This document shows, piece by piece, positions 27,303-35,670 of a stretch of DNA of 64,000 nt. The translations under genes were made by a program, and so were the position numbers. The notes beneath the pieces are model-generated. The model worked only from the letters and a program-made list of their open reading frames with translations. It was not told the DNA's origin and made no database searches. Within the stretch, counting starts at the first letter, position 1, and each line of letters begins with the position of its first letter. Source of the stretch: Gammaproteobacteria bacterium UBA7310 (GTDB taxonomy: Bacteria > Pseudomonadota > Gammaproteobacteria > Pseudomonadales > Ketobacteraceae); assembly GCA_002471665.1 (NCBI GenBank), contig DKQK01000056.1, positions 155,650 through 219,649 on the forward strand. The letters are read 5' to 3'.

Positions 27303-27397
27303 TGTCTCAAGTTCTCTTAAGGGTAGTGAGAACCTTATTATAAGACATGATTTGAGACATAAAAAGCCAATGTTTCAAGAAGTACACAATTTGAGAC
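27303..27397. promoter_or_regulatory. res-like inverted repeats upstream of the serine recombinase
   Basis: TGTCTCAA (27303-27310) pairs with TTGAGACA (27352-27359), GTTCTC (27311-27316) pairs with GAGAAC (27327-27332), and another TTGAGAC lies at 27391-27397. Resolvases normally bind two or three imperfect inverted repeats directly upstream of their own gene, so this is a reasonable res/operator candidate. Confidence 0.45.
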
Positions 27398-27783
27398 GGG
27401 GGGGGATGGTAATCAGGTGCCACATCCATGTGGCGTCAACTATCTGAATGAGCACCCAATCGCGCTACTGTAGGCTTAGGAACCATCACGGTGAGTACTC
27501 ATTGGTATATAGCCTGACAGGATTTGGTCAAAATCGGCACCTATTCACCCATGATGGCTATCAATAATTAATCGTTGATAGCTATTACTAATAATTGACC
27601 GTAAGTCATTGATTTTCCACGATGTTGAATTGATTCAACTATAACCTATTGATTTTATTGTATTTTTTATTGACCGGCATTCTGATTGGTGGTAAATTAG
27701 ACAGCATCATAGTTGTGATGGTTGGGGCGTTGTAACAAGCTCACAGCAGCACTATGAGCACACTACATCCGAGGATTTACAGG
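27398..27783. other. AT-rich intergenic region with inverted repeat
   Basis: No gene seen. GCTATCAA (27557-27564) and TTGATAGC (27575-27582) form an 8-bp inverted repeat with an A/T loop, and several TTGAT/ATCAA words surround it. A 16-bp word TAACCTATTGATTTTA (27642-27657) recurs exactly at 39126-39141 next to attR. The region should hold the promoter of the gene at 27784, and could include a replication origin, but neither is proven. Confidence 0.4.
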
Positions 27784-28155
27784 ATGAATACTCAGCTATC
27801 AGAAAGACCTTTAAGCCCCACCGAACTACAAGACTGGTTTACAGACCTGCTCACAGATGACGACCTGTGCGAACCTCTGTTTATACGCACTGAACTATCA
27901 GAACTCTACGCATTCGCTCAGCAACACAGTGCCGAAATTCTGCAAGGCTCGAACATTGCAGAGCAATTCCTAAACTTTTCAGGCGATCTCACCCAAGCGG
28001 AATTCCGAATCGTTGCCCTATTCGCCATGGGATTCGAGAAGGACGACCCCACAGTAGTGGCACTGTATAGCACATGTGTTGAGGCTACTGACCGGTACAT
28101 CAGAGAGCAGCTGAAGCCCTACGGTATGGACTGGCTCAAACCACAAGCAGCTTGA
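27784..28155 (+). CDS. Hypothetical island protein, 123 residues
   Basis: Starts at ATG 27784 (MNTQLSERPLSPTELQDWF), with GAGGATTTACAGG upstream; the in-frame ATG at 27754 is a less likely start. It is acidic and mostly helical, with no membrane segment, no cysteine motif beyond two scattered cysteines and no recognised family. It lies alone between an AT-rich control region and the small RHH gene. Confidence 0.6.
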   Translation: MNTQLSERPLSPTELQDWFTDLLTDDDLCEPLFIRTELSELYAFAQQHSAEILQGSNIAEQFLNFSGDLTQAEFRIVALFAMGFEKDDPTVVALYSTCVEATDRYIREQLKPYGMDWLKPQAA

Positions 28156-28299
28156 ACGCGATATAGCCACCATCTAACCCGGTTTGCAAAGTGTTGACCG
28201 GGTAAATCACTCGAAAAAACATTTTTTACGGTTGAATGACCGGGGATAAACTCGCCCAGTGATAAATAGTATGAAGAATTACAAATTGGAGGCATAGCA

Positions 28300-28488
28300 A
28301 TGGCTATCAAAAAAACGAGGTCAACATTTTCACTGTCCATACCACTGGATAAACAGATTCGTGAAATGAGTGAACAGACTGGAATTCCGGTCAGTCGCAT
28401 TGTGAACACTGCTTTGGAAGCATGGCTGAAGAAATGCGGCGAAACTACCAGAACCAACGCCATGGCGGTGATTGGTGAGCGGACATAA
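28300..28488 (+). CDS. Small ribbon-helix-helix protein
   Basis: 62 residues with a clear TTGGAGG ribosome-binding site. The sequence STFSLSIPLDKQIREMSEQTGIPVSRIVNTALEAWL fits the ribbon-helix-helix fold: a beta strand, then two helices. Such proteins are DNA-binding repressors or plasmid copy/partition regulators. It sits just before the helicase-like gene and ends at a strong terminator, so it may control that gene. A second RHH protein of equal size lies just after the helicase. Confidence 0.75.
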   Translation: MAIKKTRSTFSLSIPLDKQIREMSEQTGIPVSRIVNTALEAWLKKCGETTRTNAMAVIGERT

Positions 28489-28526
28489 AAAAGCCCGATT
28501 GAGGGACCAATTCAATCGGGCTTTTT
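28487..28526. terminator. Rho-independent terminator after the RHH gene
   Basis: Ten-base-pair GC-rich hairpin (GCCCGATTGA with TCAATCGGGC) flanked by A6 on the left and T5 on the right, overlapping the stop codon of the RHH gene. It can act in both directions and insulates the helicase gene downstream. Confidence 0.85.
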
Positions 28527-28613
28527 GAGCTTCACTAAAAACAACAAACCAAACTAATTTTCATTTGAGATTTACATCATGCGACTGAAGAAAAACAACA
28601 AAAGAATATCAGC

Positions 28614-30785
28614 ATGGATACGATTATTTATACACATAGAAAAACCCGCTTAAATTTTACCAACGGGTGTTGCGGAAGCGGAAAAAGTCACTCTATCTCT
28701 GAGTTGATAGCCAAACGCTCATCAGTTCGGGTACAGGTTTGTGTTGGTCTCACCGTTGAGCTATTAAAACAGTGGCGTGAAATGTTGGTTAACGCTGGTT
28801 GCCCTGAATCTCGAATATCCACTATTTACACTGAACAACAAAACTGTGAACCGGTAACAAAACGAATTAACCAATGGCTTGATAATCATCAGGATTACCC
28901 CGGAATTTTGCTTATCACTCACAAAGGGTTTGACCTGATTTCCGAACAAGACCACCACCTTGATTTTGCGTTAATTTCCAAGGATGAAATAGACCTCTAC
29001 ATTGACGAAATGCCCAGCGGCTTTCATATCTCAAAACTGAAAGCTCACAAAATACCCGATTTAATAAAGTCGCGGTTGAAACTTGGTCAACGTGTTTCAA
29101 AATGTGCCGATGGCGATTATGTTGCATTAGTTGAACCGGTTTCCTCAACATTATTGCAAGAGGAACTAAAAAACGAATCTCATCTATTCCCTTCGGATAA
29201 CAAAGACCTTTCACGATTCGCGAAATTAATGCACTCAGTGTTAGATAGAAAAGAACGAGTAATGATTCTTGAATCACAGTGGGAAAAAATCGGTTCGTTT
29301 GTTGAGCGTGATGACAAATCTGGTGCAGCCACTGAATTTTTAATATTCCAGAACCCGGCACAGTTTCGCGGTTATCACTCGGTGAACTTCATTAGTGCCG
29401 ATGTTGAAACCTCTTTATTTACCGATATTGTAAATTATCACCACGGCTTCAGGTGGAACAAACTCGCACTGCAACTGGTGAATGATGGCAACCATACGCC
29501 AGAAATGTTGCAGCGGGTGAAGATATACCACGTTCTGGATGATGACGAACGTTTCAATTCAAAAGAGTTTTTGAAAAACAATGGTGATTTTGTTGATAGC
29601 CAATTTATTGCCGGACTAAAAGCAATTGGTTCTAATAAATTTGGCATTTGTTCCAACAATTTCAGGTTGGTTGACGAAATGCCCAATAGACCAATATTCG
29701 CGATTGGTGGTCATGAGGTAATTAGTTCTAAATCTCACGGAATGAATAATTATTCCCACCTTGACGCACTGGTATATGACATAGCAATCAATATGTCACC
29801 AGTGGTTAACAAGATGTTGCATTCCTTCGGCATTGATACCTTTCAGGATATGAATGTGAATACCTTGTACCAAGTCGCCATGAGAACATCACTAAGAAAT
29901 CCAGTGGCAACCAAGGACGTGAATATTCTGGTAGTTGATAAACCAAGCGCCTATGGATTAGCTGAAAAACTTGGTGGTGGTCAAGTTCGACCTATAAGTG
30001 ACCTCATTGGAACTCATGGAGGATTTCAACACCAGTTGGAACAATCGACATCAAGACCGCGTGACAACGGGCTTCAGCCCGGTGGTGCGCGACCCCAAGA
30101 ACAGGTAACAACATTGGCGGCTGGTGTTGAAGGTGCCACCGGCGCTTCGCTTGGTGACACGTCTTCATTGGTGGGGAATGAAGATTTCCAAATGAGAATC
30201 ATTCCTAATGCACCCAAAACAAGGAGTCTTAATATTTCTAAGGCTTCCCCATTTCGGTGCATTGCGAACTATTCTCATTTAGACCCCGGTTGCAGTGCGT
30301 CATTCCTCACCACCAAACCACTAAGCCGGAAACTTGAGATAAGCAAAGTCAATGACACCTTTGAACTAAAAAATTCGTTTATTCAGAAGTCGAAGGACAA
30401 AATTGCTACTCACTTTATCCCCTGCAATTTCCAATATGTTCACCACCGGTCACGATGGAAGCGTGACCGCATTGAGTTTGTTCAATCCAACATGGCAGTG
30501 TTTGAGGTATCAAAAGCCGATTTCAAAAAAGATGAACTACAGAAACTGTTTAACCCCAAACGCGGTAAAAAGGCTTTTTTACTTGGTGAGAATACAGACC
30601 GGTTTCAATTGGTGTTCCTGCTTAAAGACGCTGTGAGTTCATCGATTGAATTACAGGCTTTAGCTAAACCAATTGCCGAAATTTTAGGGAATGATGTTGC
30701 TACGGTCAGTAAGTGTGAGTTCTTTGACTGTTATGAAGAATTCAATTGTGGGAAAAATAGAGACATTCTACGGCACGGACTATAA
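28614..30785 (+). CDS. Helicase-like replication protein with possible primase-type C-terminus
   Basis: 723 residues. The N-terminal half looks like a superfamily 1/2 helicase: Walker A GCCGSGKS (18-25), ITHKG (101-105), Walker B IDEM (130-133) and an arginine-rich motif VI-like QVAMRTSLR (420-428). A low-complexity hinge (about 460-530) is followed by a C-terminal domain. There the words RFQLVFLL and the basic, His-rich run before them recall archaeo-eukaryotic-type primases of mobile elements; that part is weak. It is the largest gene of the island core and the likely replication protein. Both flanking genes encode RHH proteins. Confidence 0.65.
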   Translation: MDTIIYTHRKTRLNFTNGCCGSGKSHSISELIAKRSSVRVQVCVGLTVELLKQWREMLVNAGCPESRISTIYTEQQNCEPVTKRINQWLDNHQDYPGILLITHKGFDLISEQDHHLDFALISKDEIDLYIDEMPSGFHISKLKAHKIPDLIKSRLKLGQRVSKCADGDYVALVEPVSSTLLQEELKNESHLFPSDNKDLSRFAKLMHSVLDRKERVMILESQWEKIGSFVERDDKSGAATEFLIFQNPAQFRGYHSVNFISADVETSLFTDIVNYHHGFRWNKLALQLVNDGNHTPEMLQRVKIYHVLDDDERFNSKEFLKNNGDFVDSQFIAGLKAIGSNKFGICSNNFRLVDEMPNRPIFAIGGHEVISSKSHGMNNYSHLDALVYDIAINMSPVVNKMLHSFGIDTFQDMNVNTLYQVAMRTSLRNPVATKDVNILVVDKPSAYGLAEKLGGGQVRPISDLIGTHGGFQHQLEQSTSRPRDNGLQPGGARPQEQVTTLAAGVEGATGASLGDTSSLVGNEDFQMRIIPNAPKTRSLNISKASPFRCIANYSHLDPGCSASFLTTKPLSRKLEISKVNDTFELKNSFIQKSKDKIATHFIPCNFQYVHHRSRWKRDRIEFVQSNMAVFEVSKADFKKDELQKLFNPKRGKKAFLLGENTDRFQLVFLLKDAVSSSIELQALAKPIAEILGNDVATVSKCEFFDCYEEFNCGKNRDILRHGL

Positions 30786-30842
30786 AACCACTGTTTTTCA
30801 AAAGCCATATATACAAGTAGTGAACAATTGGAGAACAACACA

Positions 30843-31031
30843 ATGGCTTTTGTAAGAAAGAATTTCAGTCTCGAACCTGACATGGTTGAACAGATTACGG
30901 CTTTATCAAGAATGACCGGGTTTAAAGTTTCTGAACTGGTGAACGCGGCTATAGGTGAATACCTTGAAAAACCCAGAGATAAAATCGTGGTCAAGAAAAA
31001 CGGCATTACCAAGACATTCGATATTGAGTGA
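30843..31031 (+). CDS. Second small ribbon-helix-helix protein
   Basis: 62 residues from ATG 30843, preceded by TTGGAG. The sequence RKNFSLEPDMVEQITALSRMTGFKVSELVNAAIGEYL fits the RHH fold and resembles the protein at 28300 in length and layout. It lies between the helicase gene and the GIY-YIG-like gene (9 bp to the next start) and may be their repressor. Confidence 0.72.
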   Translation: MAFVRKNFSLEPDMVEQITALSRMTGFKVSELVNAAIGEYLEKPRDKIVVKKNGITKTFDIE

Positions 31032-31040
31032 GGTAACGCT

Positions 31041-31712
31041 ATGCACCACTATGTCTACCAATGCCGGTTTCAACATCCTGAAACCGGCGAGTGCTTCGAC
31101 AAGATTGGAAGAAGTGGCGACCTTCAAAACCGATTACACCAACTGAGATTTCATGCAAAACCCTACATCATGGTTCGCGCATGGTGGAAGAACGTTAGAA
31201 CCTATGAAAACTCAGTAGAATACGAATCAAAAATATTGAAGGCTAAATCAAGAATCCAACATTCGCCAGAATTTGAAATCGTTGGCAAGACTGAGTGTAT
31301 CCAGCCTGTATATACACCACCGGAATGGAAGTGGGTGAAAGGTAGCAAATATGGGGTTCATAAAACATCACTTATGGAAAAGGGATTTTGTAAGAATACA
31401 CCGATTGAACTACAAAAAATTGGGTTTACTAAAAGCGCGATAAACAAAGACCGAGCGTCAATAGTCAAGTATCTTATTGGAATTAGTGTAATGCTTGATG
31501 TTGAATACGTCGATAAACACAGAAACAAAAGACGTGGACAATATTTTGTCCATGATGAAGAAAAGCTGATCGAATACTTGGAAAGTATCGGCGCAAAATC
31601 AATCACGTTAAAGCGCATCGTGAGGAATCGGATATTGGCACAGACAAACTTGTTCTGTTCACAACAATCAGAACCTTCGCGACCATCTTTCAGAGAATGG
31701 CGGTCACGATAA
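31041..31712 (+). CDS. GIY-YIG-like (T5orf172/MUG113-type) protein
   Basis: 223 residues. The N-terminus YVYQCRF...FDKIGRSGDLQNRLHQLR matches the degenerate GIY-YIG nuclease pattern of the T5orf172/MUG113 group (Y-V-Y, K-I-G-x-S, R-L). A Glu follows in the ENSVEYESKIL helix, as in active GIY-YIG enzymes. The C-terminal half (about 120-215) has a DNA-binding look with helix-turn-helix-like segments (ELQKIGFTKSAINKDRASIVKYL). It could cut DNA during replication or defend the element; the target is unknown. Confidence 0.6.
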   Translation: MHHYVYQCRFQHPETGECFDKIGRSGDLQNRLHQLRFHAKPYIMVRAWWKNVRTYENSVEYESKILKAKSRIQHSPEFEIVGKTECIQPVYTPPEWKWVKGSKYGVHKTSLMEKGFCKNTPIELQKIGFTKSAINKDRASIVKYLIGISVMLDVEYVDKHRNKRRGQYFVHDEEKLIEYLESIGAKSITLKRIVRNRILAQTNLFCSQQSEPSRPSFREWRSR

Positions 31713-31728
31713 CACCCGCATAAAAAAA

Positions 31729-31883
31729 CCCTCTCACGGACAGGACACGGAACCGTGAGAGGGCTTAAAGAGACTCACACAACTTCGCGGAAAGTGCGTC
31801 TCAACCAATGAGTGTCACCGAGGGACGAGGAACCCAAACACTCACTGTGCAACCATGAGTGGGGGACAAAGCCACTCATGGTT
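31729..31883. other. Cluster of four consecutive hairpins
   Basis: Four hairpins follow each other. Arms 31729-31739/31753-31763 give 11 bp; GAGAC-x-CAC at 31770-31778 pairs with GTG-x-GTCTC at 31794-31802; TGAGTGT 31809-31815 pairs with ACACTCA 31838-31844; the fourth is a perfect 12-bp stem, 31851-31862 with 31872-31883. The first has a run of T on the minus strand and could terminate leftward transcripts. The others lack U-tracts. No coding sequence fits; a structured RNA or an origin-like DNA element is possible. Confidence 0.55.
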
Positions 31884-31925
31884 ACAGTCAGTATTTAGCA
31901 TCATTATCAGAACTGGCTTTTCTCA

Positions 31926-31960
31926 CCTCGACTAAATATTGATACAACTAAAAGTCGAGG
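31926..31960 (+). promoter_or_regulatory. Hairpin covering part of a ribosome-binding site
   Basis: CCTCGACT (31926-31933) is complementary to AGTCGAGG (31953-31960), and the right arm contains the first bases of the GAGGAG Shine-Dalgarno of the gene at 31971. In the folded RNA the ribosome-binding site would be partly closed, suggesting control of translation. Confidence 0.45.
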
Positions 31961-31970
31961 AGAAAAGCAA

Positions 31971-32234
31971 ATGTCAGAATCAATTCCAGCAGAAGCAATC
32001 GAAGCTAAAAAATCAAAATTCGTAGACGCCGCCAAACAAGCAATTCTTGCCCGATTGCGTCCAGTCATTGAATACAAAATTCGAGAAGCTATAGCACCCG
32101 GAACAATCACCGACGAACAAGAGTTAAATCAATACTACGTTGACGAAGCGGTGAACGAACATGAAGCCAGTGGAAAAACTCATGGGTTCAAATCATTTTC
32201 TGATTTTGCTGAAGAACAGCGCGGGGTACAATAA
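31971..32234 (+). CDS. Hypothetical island protein, 87 residues
   Basis: A small, charged, helical protein with a strong GAGGAG ribosome-binding site. No recognised family. Its stop overlaps the next start (TAATG), so the two genes form a coupled pair. The pair runs convergently toward the SIR2/Argonaute operon. Confidence 0.6.
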   Translation: MSESIPAEAIEAKKSKFVDAAKQAILARLRPVIEYKIREAIAPGTITDEQELNQYYVDEAVNEHEASGKTHGFKSFSDFAEEQRGVQ

Positions 32235-32563
32235 TGGCTTACCCGGAACCACCGAAAACAAAAAATCTAATGATCCGCGAATTGTCGCCTCAGCTCAAAG
32301 CCTTGTTTGACACCTTCGTCGAACTGGAACAGGTAGACCCCAAAACTTTATTTGAGGGTATGCTGTACGACTGGTGTCAAAAATTTATGGAGTCTCGCGC
32401 CCGTGCGGTCGATATAGACCCCGAACTGGTCGAGGCACTGGAGGCAGGATTCGAACAGTGCTTCAGGTCTACCGTTTTGCACCGTGCGCGGTATCAAAGT
32501 ATTAATGCCGTACCCGAGCATGAACGTGATCAGGTTTTGAAAAAAATGGTAAGGGAAAAATAA
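32234..32563 (+). CDS. Hypothetical island protein, 109 residues
   Basis: Helical protein (LSPQLKALFDTFVELEQVDPKTLFEGMLYDWCQKFMESRA) with a basic C-terminus. The N-terminal ~50 residues could be read as a ribbon-helix-helix-like unit, but the match is poor. Coupled by one-base overlap to the preceding gene. Function unknown. Confidence 0.6.
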   Translation: MAYPEPPKTKNLMIRELSPQLKALFDTFVELEQVDPKTLFEGMLYDWCQKFMESRARAVDIDPELVEALEAGFEQCFRSTVLHRARYQSINAVPEHERDQVLKKMVREK

Positions 32564-32635
32564 CAGTGACGACAGAAAGAAAACTAAATGTGGCTTAATA
32601 TTTGTGTTAATGAATTAATACAGGTGCAAAGAGAT

Positions 32636-33682
32636 TCAAAAAGGTATGTCAGGATCAGAGGGAATACAGCTAACACAGTATTCTTCAGTTAGCTTCTCTG
32701 TAAAAAACTCTTTTGCAGTGGCTTTCATGGGAATAACGCTGTCTGTGTTCACGGCTAACTTTTGCGCAACCTCTTCAACCATTTTTTCAGAATCAGGCGA
32801 GACATTGACTATCCTTTTATTCTTATCCCGCCTCAAAGCTTGGCTTAACAGCTTATTGATATAGTCATCACTGAAGCTATAGCCAACAGTAAAGATCAGT
32901 TTTAGCGAAGGGTATAACGTATAGTTCCTTAATTCATGAACATTAAACAGATACGGGTCATTCGAGTTTAGCTTGGAGTTCACGCCAAATATCAAATCAG
33001 GGTCATCTACAACATAGTCCCGTTTAATTAAATACTCTTCGGCTTCACTTTCCCGCTCCCAGTCGATTGACCCATGGAGTTTATAAACATAAAAATCAGC
33101 AACGGTATTTTCATGCTGTTCAAACCTTAGCGCATCCCATATCGCTGTATCTGGATCAAATCCCAGCTCGACATTGAAACCAGCATCTTTCAAATTTGAT
33201 TCTAACAACAGATCATAATTAAGGGTAAAAGCCCTAAGCGCCGGACCATATTCACGCTTAAAATTTCCTAATCCCTGCAAATATGAACCTTTTCTGTTGT
33301 CTTGCTTGACCCATGAAGTTAGCTTTTCTCGGATTTTCTGATTCAGGTCGTCAACTCGTTGAAACTTATCTCCCGCCACTTGAATCAAGTGCGTATTCCA
33401 CGCACCAATAAAGGGATAAAGAATATTGCGGTCTTTTTTTCCCAGCTCCTCAATTACACCCAGTATTTCTTCAATACCAACTGAAGCATCAAAGCCACCC
33501 TTCAAGCCGCGCTGATATACAATTGAACTTTTAATCAGATAGTAAAGGTCTTTCAGATCAGCCCAATCATTACTCAGGTGTTCTTCAACTTTGTTATCCA
33601 TTTCCATAGCCGTGGGGATGTCAGCGTCACGACTCGCACCTGCGCCAAGAAGAAAAATAACTGATTCTGGTTCTAAGCTCAC
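32636..33682 (-). CDS. SIR2-domain NADase effector, partner of the Argonaute
   Basis: 348 residues starting at a GTG (33682) 13 bases after the Argonaute stop. SIR2 features are clear: the NAD-binding loop LLGAGASRD (12-19), LNYDLLLES with Asn155, the catalytic His203 in YKLHGSIDW, and the closing motif VGYSFSDDYIN (266-276). In known prokaryotic Argonaute systems SIR2 partners deplete NAD and kill or arrest the infected cell. Placement directly behind a catalytically degenerate long Argonaute argues for the same role. C-terminal ~70 residues are outside the core domain. Confidence 0.88.
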   Translation of the reverse strand: MSLEPESVIFLLGAGASRDADIPTAMEMDNKVEEHLSNDWADLKDLYYLIKSSIVYQRGLKGGFDASVGIEEILGVIEELGKKDRNILYPFIGAWNTHLIQVAGDKFQRVDDLNQKIREKLTSWVKQDNRKGSYLQGLGNFKREYGPALRAFTLNYDLLLESNLKDAGFNVELGFDPDTAIWDALRFEQHENTVADFYVYKLHGSIDWERESEAEEYLIKRDYVVDDPDLIFGVNSKLNSNDPYLFNVHELRNYTLYPSLKLIFTVGYSFSDDYINKLLSQALRRDKNKRIVNVSPDSEKMVEEVAQKLAVNTDSVIPMKATAKEFFTEKLTEEYCVSCIPSDPDIPF

Positions 33683-33695
33683 AAATTATTTCCCC

Positions 33696-35588
33696 TTATA
33701 GGAACCAAGGTTTAACAGCTTCGTTATTAATTAAACTCAGATCAGAAAGACCATCGTATTTAATAAATCGCTTCATAAACCGAGCGATCAGGGTAGAATA
33801 ATAAACAGATATAGGCTGTGCTTTTGAATTAAACCCTCGCCAGTTCGCACCAGTCAGGTTTAATATGTCTTGCAGGTATGGACCGTCATCGCGCCAGTCA
33901 TCACCGCTACGGTATAAAAATTGAATATGCAATGGCTCCGACACACGCCTATTTACAGCCTCCTTTCCGAACTGTAGACCTTCGGTCCAAAGTAAATATT
34001 CTGAACCGCCTAAATTCACCAAAGTACTCTCATAAGGGATTTTGGTATTGTGTGCACTAAACCCAAAGTACTTGTGTTTTGTATTGACCTTTAAGACAGT
34101 AACAGCAAACTGAATATTTCCCTCGGCTGATCGAACAGCACCTTCAATAGCTTCTATCTCATCACGGCTAATCTTATACGGGACATGAATAACGCACTCG
34201 TTAATACCCGCATTTTGTTGATTCACTATCGTTTGAACAAGTTCAGATTTCAAAGACGTTAGGTAATCGCCCTTATTTTCTGACATTGAAAGTGGTTGAA
34301 CCCGGTAAAATCTCCCCTGAGTATCTAAACACACAGAATACGCCGTGTATTTTTTGATTGACCCGTCAGGGTTCTTATCGTGCGCACTACCGATTCCGAA
34401 AATCAAACAGTTCTTGTTCTTCGGCTCCAACAACCATGGAGTGCCGCCAAGCTTACAAAAAACCTGCAAACCAATGTTCGCAATTGACCATTTTAATTGT
34501 TCTTTATTTCCCATAGTCTCTTGTCTAATAGACTGAGACAAATAACCGCTTTGAATTGCATTGTATTTGATGTGTGAGTATACCTTCTTGTTCTCTTCTT
34601 CAGATAAGCTTGAAGGCAGAAACGCCAGAACAATAACATTATTGTTTTCCGCTCCTTGAAGTTGTTTAGCAACAGCATCTATTGTGTCTATACCATTGGT
34701 ATCAAAATCAGGAATTACATGATGAGTCACATTGTGTTTCGATATATGAACTCCAAACATGTCATTTAAGCCGGGGAACATTCCGTGAAACAGCTTTCCA
34801 TACAACCCCAAATACACGTCTCTTGCCAGATGTCGTAAGTTTTCGGGAAAGGCAAATAAGAACTTAACTTCACCATTAACCCGCTCAAAGGGTCCATTAT
34901 TTTTTATTCCCATATACTGAGAATTAGCTACACGCCCGTTGCCAACAATGTATTTTTTAATATCTAAAGTCGTCGATGAAATGCTGGACAGCTCACTTGA
35001 AATCTCAACACCTTCGGTGAGATTTTTAAATTTGGGTAAAAACTTAGATATGAAATTGTTGGTTATTCTGAACTTGTCGCCATAAAAAAACCTATTTTGG
35101 CGATACTTTGCATCAAGCGATAAACTTAGGCGCTGAACCTCTCGATTAAAAATCTGACCCTGAGCGGCTTTGAAGCGATGCTGAACTATGAAGCCAAATT
35201 GTTTTTTTGCTGACAAGTAGTAAGGGGACAGACAAACTAATGTTTCACCTTCCTTGTGCATATCGACAATGAAATCGACTTCTCTTGAGAAGGTCTTTTT
35301 AGGTTTTCTCCAATCTTTTAATTCACCGTGTTCTAAACGTTCAATTAATTTATTTAGAATAAACTGTTTAGTTAGGTTAAGGTTTTCGAATGCTCCAATG
35401 TGTGAGGTATTGAATCCCTCTTTTTCAGAAAAGCTAACATCAAAAAATTTTCTATGTTCACCTTCACCGAGCTTATATCTGAATTCATCGTCGGCATTTT
35501 CAAGACTGCCATCACTGCATTCCTTTGTGAATATCGGAATTTGAAAATCCTGATTAACCAATGGTAAGAAATTCAGATATATTTCCAT
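33696..35588 (-). CDS. Long prokaryotic Argonaute with degenerate PIWI active site
   Basis: 630 residues. The C-terminal third is a PIWI domain (about 395-630), recognised from FGIGSAHDK, YRVQPLSMSENKGD and the closing helix NLTGANWRGFNSKAQPISVYYSTLIARF. A MID domain lies before it (about 310-390, FLPSSLSEEENKKVY and the guide-end-binding Gln/Lys segment). The first catalytic Asp of Argonautes (GID) is replaced: the position reads GIGSA (398-402), so slicing is not expected. The N-terminal ~300 residues are N and reduced PAZ-like parts. This layout matches the catalytically inactive long-B group that signals to a separate effector, here SIR2 encoded 13 bases downstream. Confidence 0.85.
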   Translation of the reverse strand: MEIYLNFLPLVNQDFQIPIFTKECSDGSLENADDEFRYKLGEGEHRKFFDVSFSEKEGFNTSHIGAFENLNLTKQFILNKLIERLEHGELKDWRKPKKTFSREVDFIVDMHKEGETLVCLSPYYLSAKKQFGFIVQHRFKAAQGQIFNREVQRLSLSLDAKYRQNRFFYGDKFRITNNFISKFLPKFKNLTEGVEISSELSSISSTTLDIKKYIVGNGRVANSQYMGIKNNGPFERVNGEVKFLFAFPENLRHLARDVYLGLYGKLFHGMFPGLNDMFGVHISKHNVTHHVIPDFDTNGIDTIDAVAKQLQGAENNNVIVLAFLPSSLSEEENKKVYSHIKYNAIQSGYLSQSIRQETMGNKEQLKWSIANIGLQVFCKLGGTPWLLEPKNKNCLIFGIGSAHDKNPDGSIKKYTAYSVCLDTQGRFYRVQPLSMSENKGDYLTSLKSELVQTIVNQQNAGINECVIHVPYKISRDEIEAIEGAVRSAEGNIQFAVTVLKVNTKHKYFGFSAHNTKIPYESTLVNLGGSEYLLWTEGLQFGKEAVNRRVSEPLHIQFLYRSGDDWRDDGPYLQDILNLTGANWRGFNSKAQPISVYYSTLIARFMKRFIKYDGLSDLSLINNEAVKPWFL

Positions 35589-35670
35589 AGAAGGTCAACC
35601 CCTGCTTCCTCCGATATTACAGATACACCTCCATGCAATATCAGTAATAAAAAATTTATAGAGACAAGCA

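Noticed and set aside
31729..31883. CRISPR-like array
   Set aside because: The repeats are inverted stems of different sequence, not direct repeats with spacers; no cas genes.
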